Assembly: GCA_016196825.1 (NCBI GenBank)
Contig: JACPWY010000008.1
Coordinates: 1 to 53,231, forward strand
Direction of reading: 5' to 3'
DNA length: 53,231 nucleotides
Origin: Deltaproteobacteria bacterium
Lineage (GTDB): Bacteria; Bdellovibrionota; FAC87; UBA2466
The first letter of the stretch is position 1, and each line of letters opens with the position of its first letter. The notes beneath the pieces were generated by a model that saw only the letters and a program-made list of their open reading frames with translations, had not been told where the DNA came from and ran no database searches. The translations under genes and the position numbers were made by a program. Below are positions 44,033 through 52,675 of the stretch, piece after piece.

Positions 44033-44056
44033 GGTGACCCTCTTGCGAGGGTCACC
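44033..44056 (-). terminator. Perfect hairpin just after the 44068 gene
   Basis: GGTGACCCTC (44033-44042) pairs perfectly with GAGGGTCACC (44047-44056) around a TTGC loop, 12 bases after the stop of the minus-strand gene. A U-tract is missing, so it may act as an mRNA-stabilising or Rho-assisted end rather than a classical terminator. Confidence 0.5.
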
Positions 44057-44067
44057 GAATCAAGACT

Positions 44068-45909
44068 TTAGTGGGCGGGGGTCGGGACCGCCGGATTGGT
44101 CGGGCCGAAGGTCGTGCTAAGATTGCCCCGACCGGTCTGGGGCTGCGTCCCACGCGGTCCACCGTTTCCGGCGACCGGCGTGTTGCCGTTGATATTCGGA
44201 CGGCCCTGCTGCTGCCCATTGCCAATCATCGCAAACTTGCTTTGCGAAGCCGAGCTAGTGAGCGAGTTGTTCTCCTTCACGAGGTTGTTATTGACCTCCT
44301 CGAGAAGTGACTTCTGGCCCTCGAGCTGCTTCCTCGCAGTGGCATCCGCCTGATCCTGGGCTGTCTGGCCCTGAGCTTTGTCCGTTTCAAACTTGCTAAG
44401 CTCTTTCTTCTGATCGTTCAGATCGCCTTCTTTAATCGAAACGGTCATCGCCAGGCTCTGCTTCGTGGTCGGATCTTGCTCCATCTGCCAGGCCCGCTGG
44501 ACCGACTTGAGCTCCTGCTCGCGATCATCCACAGCCAGCTTCAGCTTTGCTTGAGTCGCCTGATCGATGGCGGAAAGCCCCTTCTTCTCATCGAGCGCGG
44601 CGAGCTTCGCATCGATATTTTTCAGGTTCGCCTGATTCACGGCCAGCTGCGAGCTCACGGTGTTCTGCATATCCATAATCCGTTTGAGATTGAGAAGCGC
44701 GAACATCGGACTCACTGGACCCATCATGCCACCCATACCCATCATTGAACCCATCAAGAGATACGGGTCGCTGGTGAGGCTGGCGACACTTTGTAAAACA
44801 CTCTTAGTCGCAGAGGTAGCGGACCTAGCGTCGGCCACTTCTTTTGTAGCGCTGTTCTGCACCTGAGCCACGGCCTGAGCCGGAGCCTTCTCAGCCTGCC
44901 GAGAACCAGCGAGTGGACCTGGAGTTCCACCCTGCTGTTCGGACTGAGGAATCTGCGGGCTAAAGTCACCCTGCTGATTGTTAGCTTGAGGCTGCTGCAT
45001 CGCCAGCGGATTGGTTGCATTCGAAGCTGGCGTCACAGGACGGCTGCTCTCCTTCTTCGAACCACCGAGCTGAGACAAGAGAGGCCTCAAAAATTCGAGA
45101 GCGCCTTGCTTGCGATCATCACGCTCACGCTCATCGGTTCCCGTAGCCGCCAGAGCGAGCTTATCGAGACCCTTCGCGAGCTCTTCGCGATCCTTCGCGA
45201 TCGCCTTCATCTGATCCTGGATAGAAACCAGCTGATCCTCGGTCTCCTGACGGACCTTTTGCTCAGCCACTTTGGCCGCGCAGATCGGAGCCGCCATCGT
45301 CTGGAGCTGCTCTTCGGTGAGCTTCGAGACATCCTTCTCACCGGTCGATTCCTTCTTGGCCACGACCGTCTTCTTGCCCTTCGTCAACTTCAGTGCCGCG
45401 ACGAGGTCACTATTGGAGAAAAGCTCTGACTGAAAATCACTCGATTCGAGCTTGGCGAGATCCAATCCCTTGGCATCCTTACCATCACCGATGATGGCGG
45501 TGATGAGCTTCTTGAGAGCCTCTTTCTGAGACGAACCATCCACGAACTTGCCCCATGACTCATCCTTCACGCCATCAAAGAACTCGCGATAAGACTTCTT
45601 CGTGTCTTCGAGAGTGTCTTTCCTTGCCAGCAGAGCTACCTTAAGTGCTTCAGCAAATTGGTGGGGTTGTGTCTGGAAGGAGTCCACAAACTTCGTGAAG
45701 TTTCCCTCGTTGTTGAGGATATCCGCGCCCGCTCGGGTGACGAAAGCGAAGCTCGCATAGTCGAGCGGAACACTCACGACTTCGCTACCGTTCTTCACTT
45801 CGTGGAACAGCGCCTCAGTCGCTGAGGCTCCCATTGCGACGATCGACATACAGATAAAAGCCATCGTCTTGATACGGTTGGCTCGGACTTGGTTATTTGA
45901 GAACTTCAT
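44068..45909 (-). CDS. Large exported Q/N-rich coiled-coil protein
   Basis: 613 residues, with AAGGAGT before the ATG. A signal peptide (MAFICMSIVAMGASATEA) is followed by a folded-looking region to ~180. Then come a coiled coil (EQKVRQETEDQLVSIQDQMK), a Q/N/P-rich linker (~290-340), a Met/Gly-rich hydrophobic patch (LLMGSMMGMGGMMGP near 395), a second long coiled coil and a G/N/Q/P-rich tail. No family recognised. It is likely periplasmic or surface-associated. Single cysteines occur near the signal and in AAPICAAK. Confidence 0.82.
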   Translation of the reverse strand: MKFSNNQVRANRIKTMAFICMSIVAMGASATEALFHEVKNGSEVVSVPLDYASFAFVTRAGADILNNEGNFTKFVDSFQTQPHQFAEALKVALLARKDTLEDTKKSYREFFDGVKDESWGKFVDGSSQKEALKKLITAIIGDGKDAKGLDLAKLESSDFQSELFSNSDLVAALKLTKGKKTVVAKKESTGEKDVSKLTEEQLQTMAAPICAAKVAEQKVRQETEDQLVSIQDQMKAIAKDREELAKGLDKLALAATGTDERERDDRKQGALEFLRPLLSQLGGSKKESSRPVTPASNATNPLAMQQPQANNQQGDFSPQIPQSEQQGGTPGPLAGSRQAEKAPAQAVAQVQNSATKEVADARSATSATKSVLQSVASLTSDPYLLMGSMMGMGGMMGPVSPMFALLNLKRIMDMQNTVSSQLAVNQANLKNIDAKLAALDEKKGLSAIDQATQAKLKLAVDDREQELKSVQRAWQMEQDPTTKQSLAMTVSIKEGDLNDQKKELSKFETDKAQGQTAQDQADATARKQLEGQKSLLEEVNNNLVKENNSLTSSASQSKFAMIGNGQQQGRPNINGNTPVAGNGGPRGTQPQTGRGNLSTTFGPTNPAVPTPAH

Positions 45910-45931
45910 TTGGACACTCCTTCAAAGAATC

Positions 45932-45948
45932 GCGGATCACAAATCCGC
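45932..45948 (-). promoter_or_regulatory. Hairpin in the 5' leader of the 44068 gene
   Basis: GCGGAT (45932-45937) and ATCCGC (45943-45948) enclose CACAA, about 10 bases upstream of the AAGGAGT ribosome-binding site. It may stabilise the mRNA or modulate initiation. Confidence 0.4.
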
Positions 45949-45969
45949 TCTCAGTGCTTTATGAGCAAG

Positions 45970-46091
45970 CTCTGTGCCAGGCACGCATGGGTGGGTGCCC
46001 AGTGCGAGTTCGCAGCCCAGTTCGGCGAGAAGAGTGGGTGAAGACTCGCTGACTACTCTCTCGCAAAATTGTAGAGGCGCCTGACACAGCT
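45970..46091. repeat. Inverted copies of a GTGCCTGGCACAG-like motif
   Basis: CTCTGTGCCAGGCAC (45970-45984) and GCGCCTGACACAGCT (46077-46091) are near-perfect inverted copies about 90 bases apart, inside the 366-base gap between the exported protein gene and folE. The interval has no open frame. Confidence 0.4.
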
Positions 46092-46275
46092 CTTTTATTT
46101 CACACGATCCTGCAGGGTCGCAGGCTCAGAAGCGCTGGCGAGCGTGTGTTGATTTTCTCGACCCCCGGGTGACGTTTTTGGGCCGCGCCTTCTTCACCCA
46201 ATATTGCGACGATCGTTTGCTGTGTGTATACGGTTGGACGTGAGCGAATATGAAAGGCCGAAAAAAGGTAGTCAC

Positions 46276-46827
46276 ATGTCAGATGATCAACTGATGAAAA
46301 ATATCCAGACGCTGATCCAGTCCGCCGGGGAGGACCCCCACCGCGATGGCCTCGAAAAGACCCCCGAACGCTATCTCAAGGCCTTTAAGTTCCTGACGTC
46401 CGGGTACGCCAAGGACCCCAATGAGGTGATCAATGGCGCCATCTTCGATGTCCCCTATTCCGAGATGGTCATCATTAGAAACATCGAGGTCTACAGCCTC
46501 TGCGAGCACCACCTCCTTCCCTTCTACGGCAAGATCCACGTGGGGTACCTGCCCCAGGGGAAGATCGTCGGGCTCTCTAAGATCCCGAGATTAGTGGATG
46601 TTTTTGCCCGCCGCCTGCAGGTGCAGGAGCGGCTCACAGTCCAGATCTCCGAATGCCTTATGCAGGCCCTGAATGCCTTTGGCGTGGGGGTGGTGATGGA
46701 GGCCTATCATCTGTGCATGATGATGCGAGGGGTCGAGAAACAGAGCTCCTTCGCCCAGACCAGCTCGCTCCTCGGCGACTTTCGGAACCCTGCGACACGG
46801 GCCGAGTTTTTCAACTTGATTAAGTAG
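46276..46827 (+). CDS. folE: GTP cyclohydrolase I
   Basis: 183 residues from ATG 46276, with AAAAGGT upstream. The frame extends to 46204, but the extra residues are not FolE-like. Family motifs: [13 protein letters not shown], the zinc ligands in [11 protein letters not shown] and [10 protein letters not shown], and [23 protein letters not shown]. It converts GTP to 7,8-dihydroneopterin triphosphate for folate synthesis, feeding the methyl-THF used by MetH elsewhere in the window. Confidence 0.96.
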   Translation: MSDDQLMKNIQTLIQSAGEDPHRDGLEKTPERYLKAFKFLTSGYAKDPNEVINGAIFDVPYSEMVIIRNIEVYSLCEHHLLPFYGKIHVGYLPQGKIVGLSKIPRLVDVFARRLQVQERLTVQISECLMQALNAFGVGVVMEAYHLCMMMRGVEKQSSFAQTSSLLGDFRNPATRAEFFNLIK

Positions 46828-46864
46828 TGGCGACTATGTAATTTCCCAGGGTTTACCAAGAGTT

Positions 46865-47428
46865 ATGAAGCTTAATACCTCACAACTGAGCCCCGGGGAA
46901 AATAGTCTCGCGTATGCGAGCCCCCGCGACAAATGGGTCACCGAATTGATCACGCGAATCTCGGCGCGGGGTTATCAGCTTTCCACCCCGCTTGAGATTG
47001 CCATCAGGCTCACCAAGATTGAGCCCGACTTCTATATGAAGGGCTCAATGCAGTGCTCGGTGGGTTTGGAATGCGCCCGCTGCGCAGAAAACTTTCGCTT
47101 CCCGCTCAACCAACGTTTTGAGATCGCCTTTTCGCAGTCGAACCCCAAGTCCGGCATCTCTAAATTCAAAGCGTCGGCCGACAGCGATGAGCTGGACATC
47201 AATTTTTTCGAAGGCCATGAGATCAACCTGAGCGAGGTGCTGGAAGAGCAGTTCTTCCTGGCCATCCCGTTTCAGGCGATCTGCAGTGAGAGTTGCAAGG
47301 GCGTGTGCCAGCGTTGTGGGATTAACCGCAACACGAAGGAATGCTTGTGTGATTCACAAGCTGTTCCGAACCATTTCTCGGTTTTGACGCAATACAAGTT
47401 GTCAGGAGGTAGTCGTGGGAGTTCCTAA
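46865..47428 (+). CDS. yceD: YceD family (DUF177) protein
   Basis: 187 residues. The typical CARC pair (LECARCAENFRFPL) is present, together with the DINFFEGHEINLSEVLEEQFFLAIP segment and C-terminal cysteines (CSESCKGVCQRCG, CLC). YceD precedes rpmF in most bacteria and is thought to aid 23S rRNA or ribosome biogenesis. It overlaps rpmF by 14 bases. Confidence 0.9.
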   Translation: MKLNTSQLSPGENSLAYASPRDKWVTELITRISARGYQLSTPLEIAIRLTKIEPDFYMKGSMQCSVGLECARCAENFRFPLNQRFEIAFSQSNPKSGISKFKASADSDELDINFFEGHEINLSEVLEEQFFLAIPFQAICSESCKGVCQRCGINRNTKECLCDSQAVPNHFSVLTQYKLSGGSRGSS

Positions 47429-47594
47429 GAAACGCAGAAGCTATACTCGTCGCCACAAGCGCCGAAGTCATCACGCCTGTGGGACCGTGTCGCTCGCGAA
47501 ATGCACGAATTGTGGAGAGCCAGTTGCTCCGCACCGCATGTGCCCGAATTGTAATTTCTATAAGGGCAAACTTATCGAAGCGGTGAAAGACTAG
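47415..47594 (+). CDS. rpmF: 50S ribosomal protein L32
   Basis: 59 residues from GTG 47415, with a strong AGGAGGT 4 bases upstream. It begins GVPKKRRSYTRRHKRRSHHA, and CTNCGEP with CPNCNFYKG gives the zinc-ribbon C+ form of L32. It sits between yceD and plsX as in most bacteria. Confidence 0.96.
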   Translation: MGVPKKRRSYTRRHKRRSHHACGTVSLAKCTNCGEPVAPHRMCPNCNFYKGKLIEAVKD

Positions 47595-47624
47595 GGGGCA
47601 CCCCGAGAGGCGAGTTAGCCACAA

Positions 47625-48686
47625 GTGAGGACAGCCCCTAAGCCTTCCGCAACGCCACAGACGCGCATCCGCATTGCCGTCGACGCCATGGGCGGGGACT
47701 TCGGAACCGAGGTCAACGTCAGGGGCGCTCTTGAGGCACTGGAACTCGATTCGACGCTCGACCTTTACCTTGTGGGCGTCGCATCCTCCATCCGCAGTGA
47801 ACTGAAAAAATTGGGCCGTGGCGAGGTCGCCGGTATCACATTGGTCGAGGCAACGGAAGTGATCAGCATGGAGGATCATGCTGCCGCCGCCATTCGTAAG
47901 AAGAAGGACTCCAGCATTCACGTGGGCTTGCGGATGGTGAGAGAGGGCAAAGCCGATGCCTTCATCTCCGCCGGGAACAGTGGTGCCGTGATGGCCGGCG
48001 CGCTGTTTCTTGTCGGCCGAATCGGCAATCTGGAAAGGCCTGCGATTGTGGTGAAGCTGCCATCGGCATCGGGTTATGTGTCCGTGCTCGATGTCGGAGC
48101 GAATGTGGATTGCCGCGCGAGCCATCTCGCCGATTTTGCCATCATGGGGAGCGCCTACGCGAACCTCATCGAAGGGATCAAGGCGCCCAGGATCGGACTT
48201 CTTTCAAATGGATCGGAATCCCACAAAGGAAACGAACTCACGCGTCAGACGCACGAGCTGTTGAGCGCCAACAAGGGAATTCATTACATTGGCTACATCG
48301 AGGGCTACGACATCTTCAATGATTCGGCCGATGTCGTCATCTGCGATGGTTTTGTGGGAAATGTGGTGCTGAAGGCGGCCGAAGGAATCGCCGATGCGTT
48401 CGTTCATTGGTTTCGGGCGCAGCTCAAGGGCAACATCTTGGGGCTCGTCGGCGTGGTGCTCTTGCGAAATGTTTTGAGAGGGTTTCGGAAGAAGTTTGAC
48501 TACCAACCCTACGGCGCTGCCCCCTTGCTCGGTATTGACGGAATGGTGCTCATCAGCCACGGAAAGTCCACGCCCGTGGCCATTCGCAACGGTATCCTTA
48601 ACGCCAAAAAAGGGGTAGAACAGCGACTAGTCGAAAAGATTTCAGGGGCACTCGTCCCTCGCGCCGCTGAAGGGGTGAAGAGTTGA
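47625..48686 (+). CDS. plsX: Phosphate acyltransferase PlsX
   Basis: 353 residues from GTG 47625. PlsX motifs: IAVDAMGGDFG at residue ~17, SAGNSGAVMAGALF near 116, DVGANVDCR and NGSESHKGN, and DGFVGNVVLKAAEG. It makes acyl-phosphate from acyl-ACP for phospholipid synthesis. It overlaps fabH by 4 bases (TTGA). Confidence 0.96.
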   Translation: MRTAPKPSATPQTRIRIAVDAMGGDFGTEVNVRGALEALELDSTLDLYLVGVASSIRSELKKLGRGEVAGITLVEATEVISMEDHAAAAIRKKKDSSIHVGLRMVREGKADAFISAGNSGAVMAGALFLVGRIGNLERPAIVVKLPSASGYVSVLDVGANVDCRASHLADFAIMGSAYANLIEGIKAPRIGLLSNGSESHKGNELTRQTHELLSANKGIHYIGYIEGYDIFNDSADVVICDGFVGNVVLKAAEGIADAFVHWFRAQLKGNILGLVGVVLLRNVLRGFRKKFDYQPYGAAPLLGIDGMVLISHGKSTPVAIRNGILNAKKGVEQRLVEKISGALVPRAAEGVKS

Positions 48687-49678
48687 GCGCATACTATTCA
48701 GAAATTATCGGTTCAGGGTGTGCGTTTCCAGACCGCGTGGTGACCAACAACGATCTCGCGAAGTTTATTGATACGAGTGATGAATGGATTCGCACACGCA
48801 CTGGAATCGAGGAGAGACGCCTAGCTGATCGGAGCAAAGGCGAGACCACCCTCACCTTCGCTCATCAGGCGGCGGTGAAAGCGCTCGAGATGGCTCATCT
48901 CTCGGGCGAACAGATCGATATGATCGTGATGGGTACGGTCACGCCCGACACCGTCATGCCGTGCACGGCCAACCAGATTCAGGCTAAGATTGGAGCCACT
49001 CGGGCGTTCACTTTCGATCTTCAGGCGGCCTGTTCGGGTTTTCTTTACGGGTACTCAATCGCAGACCAATACATTCGCACCGGCACGATTGAGCGAGCGC
49101 TGGTTCTGGGCGGCGAAACGCTCTCAACCGTGATGAACTGGCAAGATCGCAGCACCTGCGTACTATTCGGCGACGGCGCCGGCGGCGTAGTTCTCCAACG
49201 CACCACTTCGGAACGGTCGCGAGTGATCGCCACGAAGCTTTTTTCCGATGGCAGACTGGGTGAAATTCTGTCGATTCCTCATGGGTACGGAAAGGTCCCG
49301 CCGCATGTACCCGAATACCGCAACGATCACCACAAGGTGCAGATGCGGGGAAATGAGCTCTTCAAAGTCGCAGTCAGAAACATGGTCGACGCGGCCTCTC
49401 AGGTCCTTTGGGAAAACCAGCTCAAGACCACTGACGTGGACTTCTTTATTTTTCATCAGGCCAATCTGCGCATCATCGATATGTGCGCGAAATCTTTGGA
49501 TGTGCCGCGCGAAAAGATGTGGCTCAATCTCCAGAAGTACGGAAACACCTCGGCTGCCACGCTCCCGAGCTGTCTCGATGAGGCCTGGCGCTCGGGCCGG
49601 GTCAAGAAGGGTGATCTGATCCTGATGGTGACCTTTGGCGGTGGTCTCACCTGGGCCACCACGCTTGTAAGATTATGA
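48683..49678 (+). CDS. fabH: 3-oxoacyl-ACP synthase III
   Basis: 331 residues from TTG 48683. Catalytic triad: Cys in QAACSGFLYG, His in FIFHQANLRI and Asn in YGNTSAATLP. DEWIRTRTGIEERR near the N-terminus and FGGGLTWATTL at the end are typical. It starts fatty-acid synthesis by condensing acetyl-CoA with malonyl-ACP. It overlaps fabD by 4 bases. Confidence 0.96.
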   Translation: MSAYYSEIIGSGCAFPDRVVTNNDLAKFIDTSDEWIRTRTGIEERRLADRSKGETTLTFAHQAAVKALEMAHLSGEQIDMIVMGTVTPDTVMPCTANQIQAKIGATRAFTFDLQAACSGFLYGYSIADQYIRTGTIERALVLGGETLSTVMNWQDRSTCVLFGDGAGGVVLQRTTSERSRVIATKLFSDGRLGEILSIPHGYGKVPPHVPEYRNDHHKVQMRGNELFKVAVRNMVDAASQVLWENQLKTTDVDFFIFHQANLRIIDMCAKSLDVPREKMWLNLQKYGNTSAATLPSCLDEAWRSGRVKKGDLILMVTFGGGLTWATTLVRL

Positions 49679-50613
49679 ACTCAGCCGCTATCTTCCCTGG
49701 CCAGGGGTCGCAATACGTCGGAATGAACAAAGACCTCGTGGGGCAGTTTCCTCGCATGAAGGCGATTTACGAAGAGGCCTCCGACGCCCTCAATATCGAT
49801 CTGGCCAAGCTTTGCCTCGACGGACCCGAGGACGCGCTCCAGCTCACCTTGAATGCTCAACCCGCGATTCTCACGACCTCGTTTGCCTGGTTTTCCGTGC
49901 TGAAGGACGAGAAGGGCTTCACGCCCTCCTGCGGAGCGGGCCACAGCCTAGGTGAGTATTCTGCCCTTCTGGCGGCCGGCGCGCTGGCGCTCACGGAGGC
50001 AGTGAAGCTTGTGCGTCGACGAGGGGAACTCATGCAAAACGCCGTTCCCGTCGGCAGGGGGAAGATGGCGGCTCTGCTTGGACTCGATGACGGGCTCACT
50101 CGGGAGCTTTGTGAATCGGCGTCGCGGGGGCCTGAGTCGATTGTCGTTCCCGCAAACTACAATTCCCCGGGGCAAATTGTGATCGCCGGTAATGCTGAGG
50201 CGGTGGATCGCGCGGAGGCTCTGGCCAACGACAAAGCCTCGAAATTCAAAGCTCGCAAATTTATTCCACTCAAAGTGAGCGCTCCATTCCATTGCCCGCT
50301 AATGGTGCCGGTGGCGGAGCAGTTTCTAGCGTCGCTTCAATCGGTGAAGTGGTGTGCCCCGGCCTTTCCGGTGATCGCCAATGTCGATGCCAAGCCTCAC
50401 GAAGCGAAGCAGATCGTCGAACGGATGCAGCGCCAGATCTTTAGCCCGGTGCTTTGGACTCAATGCGTGGCCGCGCTGACGACCCTCGGCTGTAAGACTT
50501 TTGTGGAGCCCGGCCCCAGCAAGGTGCTCTCAGGGCTCGTGAAGCGCTGTGCAGATGATGTCACAGCCGTTTCCATCGACACGTTCGAAGATTTCAAGAA
50601 TTTCGGAGGATGA
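49675..50613 (+). CDS. fabD: Malonyl-CoA:ACP transacylase
   Basis: 312 residues. FPGQGSQYVGM at the N-terminus, the catalytic serine in GAGHSLGEYSALLAAG, and the histidine in VSAPFHCPLM are all visible. It loads malonyl onto ACP. It begins ATGA over the fabH stop and ends 1 base before the fabG start. Confidence 0.96.
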   Translation: MNSAAIFPGQGSQYVGMNKDLVGQFPRMKAIYEEASDALNIDLAKLCLDGPEDALQLTLNAQPAILTTSFAWFSVLKDEKGFTPSCGAGHSLGEYSALLAAGALALTEAVKLVRRRGELMQNAVPVGRGKMAALLGLDDGLTRELCESASRGPESIVVPANYNSPGQIVIAGNAEAVDRAEALANDKASKFKARKFIPLKVSAPFHCPLMVPVAEQFLASLQSVKWCAPAFPVIANVDAKPHEAKQIVERMQRQIFSPVLWTQCVAALTTLGCKTFVEPGPSKVLSGLVKRCADDVTAVSIDTFEDFKNFGG

Positions 50614-50614
50614 C

Positions 50615-51358
50615 ATGATTCTTCAAAATGAGATTGCGCTTGTCACTGGTGGATCTCGCGGCATTGGTCGTGCCTGTGCGCTGGCCCTTGGCCGTGAAGG
50701 GGCCGAGGTGATCGTGAACTACAATTCCAATGCGGCCAAGGCCGAAGAGGTTTGCCACGAAATCGTGAAGGCCGGCGGCAAGGCTACTGCCGTTGCGTTT
50801 GACGTCGGAAATGTAGAGGCCACTCAAACGGCAATCGAAGCCCTTCTCAAGGAAAAGAAGAGAATTTCGGTGGTCGTAAACAACGCCGGCATCGCCAAAG
50901 ACGGACTCTTGATGCGTTATTCCTCTGAGGATTGGGATGCGGTCATGAACACCAATCTCCGCGGCGCCTTCATCGTCTCCCAGGCCGTCGTGCGCCCAAT
51001 GATGAAAGAGCGCAAAGGCTCTATCATCCATATGAGTTCCGTGGTGGGTCTCATCGGAAACCCCGGACAGGCCGCTTATTGCGCCGCCAAAGCGGGCCTT
51101 TTGGGCCTCATGAAGTCAATGGCGCGCGAGCTCGCCGGCCGCAACATCCGCGTAAACGCGATTGCACCGGGCTTCATCGAAACCGACATGACGGCGACTC
51201 TCACGCCCGAACAGAAAGAGATGATGCTCAAGCAGGTCCCCCTCGGACGCACCGGCACAGCCGAAGAGATCGCCGATGCCGTCCTCTTCCTCGCCTCCGA
51301 CCGCAGCCGCTACATCACAGGCCAAGTGATCAGCGTCGACGGCGGCATGAGTATGTAG
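50615..51358 (+). CDS. fabG: 3-oxoacyl-ACP reductase
   Basis: 247 residues from ATG 50615, with GGAGGA 4 bases upstream. SDR motifs: VTGGSRGIGRA, NNAGIAKDG, the active-site SSVVGLIGNPGQAAYCAAKAG (S, Y, K) and GFIETDM. It reduces 3-oxoacyl-ACP with NADPH. acpP normally follows, but no acpP is found in the remaining 1.9 kb. Confidence 0.96.
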   Translation: MILQNEIALVTGGSRGIGRACALALGREGAEVIVNYNSNAAKAEEVCHEIVKAGGKATAVAFDVGNVEATQTAIEALLKEKKRISVVVNNAGIAKDGLLMRYSSEDWDAVMNTNLRGAFIVSQAVVRPMMKERKGSIIHMSSVVGLIGNPGQAAYCAAKAGLLGLMKSMARELAGRNIRVNAIAPGFIETDMTATLTPEQKEMMLKQVPLGRTGTAEEIADAVLFLASDRSRYITGQVISVDGGMSM

Positions 51359-51370
51359 TGCATCCGCATT

Positions 51371-51393
51371 AGGGTTTGGGATACCCTTCGTTT
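51371..51393 (+). terminator. Weak candidate terminator after fabG
   Basis: AGGGT (51371-51375) can pair with ACCCT (51383-51387), followed by tcgttt. The stem is only 5 bp, so this is tentative. The following interval to 51617 holds no supported gene. Confidence 0.25.
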
Positions 51394-51617
51394 GACAGCG
51401 ATTTGGACGAAGCAGATTTTCGCTATTTTCTTTAAGAGATTTTCACATAAAGCCTGCAAATATGAGAAGCTTTCTACGGCGTTTTTTCAGTTCATGAGAA
51501 AAACTTTTCTGTCTCATTTTCGGCGACGAAAAGTGCTGAGAGATGTTTGGTTTGCACTGCCGTTTTGTAGTCGGGAGGTTTGTGAGGCATACTTCAAGAG
51601 TGCTCAAAGATTTCAAG

Positions 51618-52205
51618 ATGATTTTGGTAATTGCCGTTGAGCTCTGCGGTTCCAGTCAGGCAAGCTTGTTAGGAGAGGCTTACAAGCGATGTCAGCGCAA
51701 TTTTTCAGTTTTCGCCAAGACCTCTCGCGATCCAGAAACGGGAGCTCGGTATACGAAATCCTTTGGGGGGCTGCTTTCAATATCAACTGTAGAGCGCAGT
51801 GGAAAATGGGCACGTGGGCGCTTCCACGTGGCAACCCTGAATTATCCCTTGGTAGTGTTTCGTAGAGATACCATCCGTGACCTTCCTAACCGGTTGGAAG
51901 TCTTGCCATTGAATACGGTCACTGCTACTGACGTCGACCGCCACCTCACCCACCAAAGTAGGATCGGACTTGCCACCTTCTACAGTGAGCCTGATTCAGC
52001 ACGAACGAAGAAAGTAGGGATGGAGAGTACTCAGCAAGGTCGCTACCTCCATAAGTTGGAATTGCCCCCTGGAACCAGGATTCTTATTATTGACGAAAGT
52101 TTTTCCCCTTCCGTTGCTAATGACCTACGAGAAAATGAGATTGTCATCGACAGTCTCTTGGGAATCAAACAACTCGGAATCGAAGACCTTGGGGATCCGA
52201 AATAA
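51618..52205 (+). CDS. Hypothetical protein
   Basis: 195 residues from ATG 51618, or 220 from 51543. It begins MILVIAVELCGSSQASLLGE, has a basic middle (SGKWARGRFHVATLNYPLVV) and the hydrophobic segment TRILIIDESFSPSV near residue 155. The end is DSLLGIKQLGIEDLGDPK. No membrane segment, signal or known family was recognised. Base use is more AT-rich than the fab genes, so it may be acquired. It lies between fabG and the TumE/TumA pair. Confidence 0.6.
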   Translation: MILVIAVELCGSSQASLLGEAYKRCQRNFSVFAKTSRDPETGARYTKSFGGLLSISTVERSGKWARGRFHVATLNYPLVVFRRDTIRDLPNRLEVLPLNTVTATDVDRHLTHQSRIGLATFYSEPDSARTKKVGMESTQQGRYLHKLELPPGTRILIIDESFSPSVANDLRENEIVIDSLLGIKQLGIEDLGDPK

Positions 52206-52338
52206 TTAGACCGAAAATCTGTCAGCGCTGCTGAGCAATGCACGGTATGACTATGCAGAGCGGAAATATTGAGATTTTATATTATCGAAACTCTGGACAA
52301 CGTCGCCCAATCTCTACTCTTCATTGGCCACTCTATTA

Positions 52339-52377
52339 ATAGGTTGATTTTAACCTATGTAGGTGTATTATTACCTA
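52339..52377 (+). promoter_or_regulatory. Paired palindromic operator and promoter of the TumE/TumA operon
   Basis: ATAGGTT-gatttt-AACCTAT (52339-52358) is followed by TAGGT-gtattatt-ACCTA (52360-52377). The two TAGGT half-sites are exactly 20 bases apart, and so are the two ACCTA half-sites, placing both on one DNA face. A promoter, TTGATT (52344-52349) and TATTAT (52366-52371) with a 16-base spacer, lies inside them. The start point would coincide with GTG 52379. Confidence 0.7.
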
Positions 52378-52378
52378 A

Positions 52379-52675
52379 GTGAGTCCGAAAGCAACTCTGA
52401 TTTACGCCTTTAGGGAAGTGGTCCAGGGGAAGTACGTTTTGGATCAATCCATTCACGCGGTTCCGTTGGATAACAGATATCCAGACGGTGTGAAATATAG
52501 GCTGATCTTTGTCGACAGTAAGAGCGGAGAGAGGGTGTTGATGGATAACCATCAACCGAAAGGTCCCCATGTCCATCTCGGAGAGCAAGAAATTCCTTAC
52601 GAGTATGTTGATGACGAGAAGTTGCTGACAGACTTCAAACAATTTGTCCTTCAACATATGGGAGTAAAACTATGA
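52379..52675 (+). CDS. TumE-like toxin (DUF6516 family)
   Basis: 98 residues from GTG 52379. The pattern of a short beta-rich protein with VKYRLIFVDSKSGERVLMDN, then HQPKGPHVHLGEQE, matches the TumE/DUF6516 group, in which a conserved basic/His segment (KGxHxH) precedes the C-terminus. TumE proteins are toxins paired with a downstream DNA-binding antitoxin. The start codon has no Shine-Dalgarno sequence. It overlaps the antitoxin gene by 4 bases (ATGA). Confidence 0.72.
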   Translation: MSPKATLIYAFREVVQGKYVLDQSIHAVPLDNRYPDGVKYRLIFVDSKSGERVLMDNHQPKGPHVHLGEQEIPYEYVDDEKLLTDFKQFVLQHMGVKL

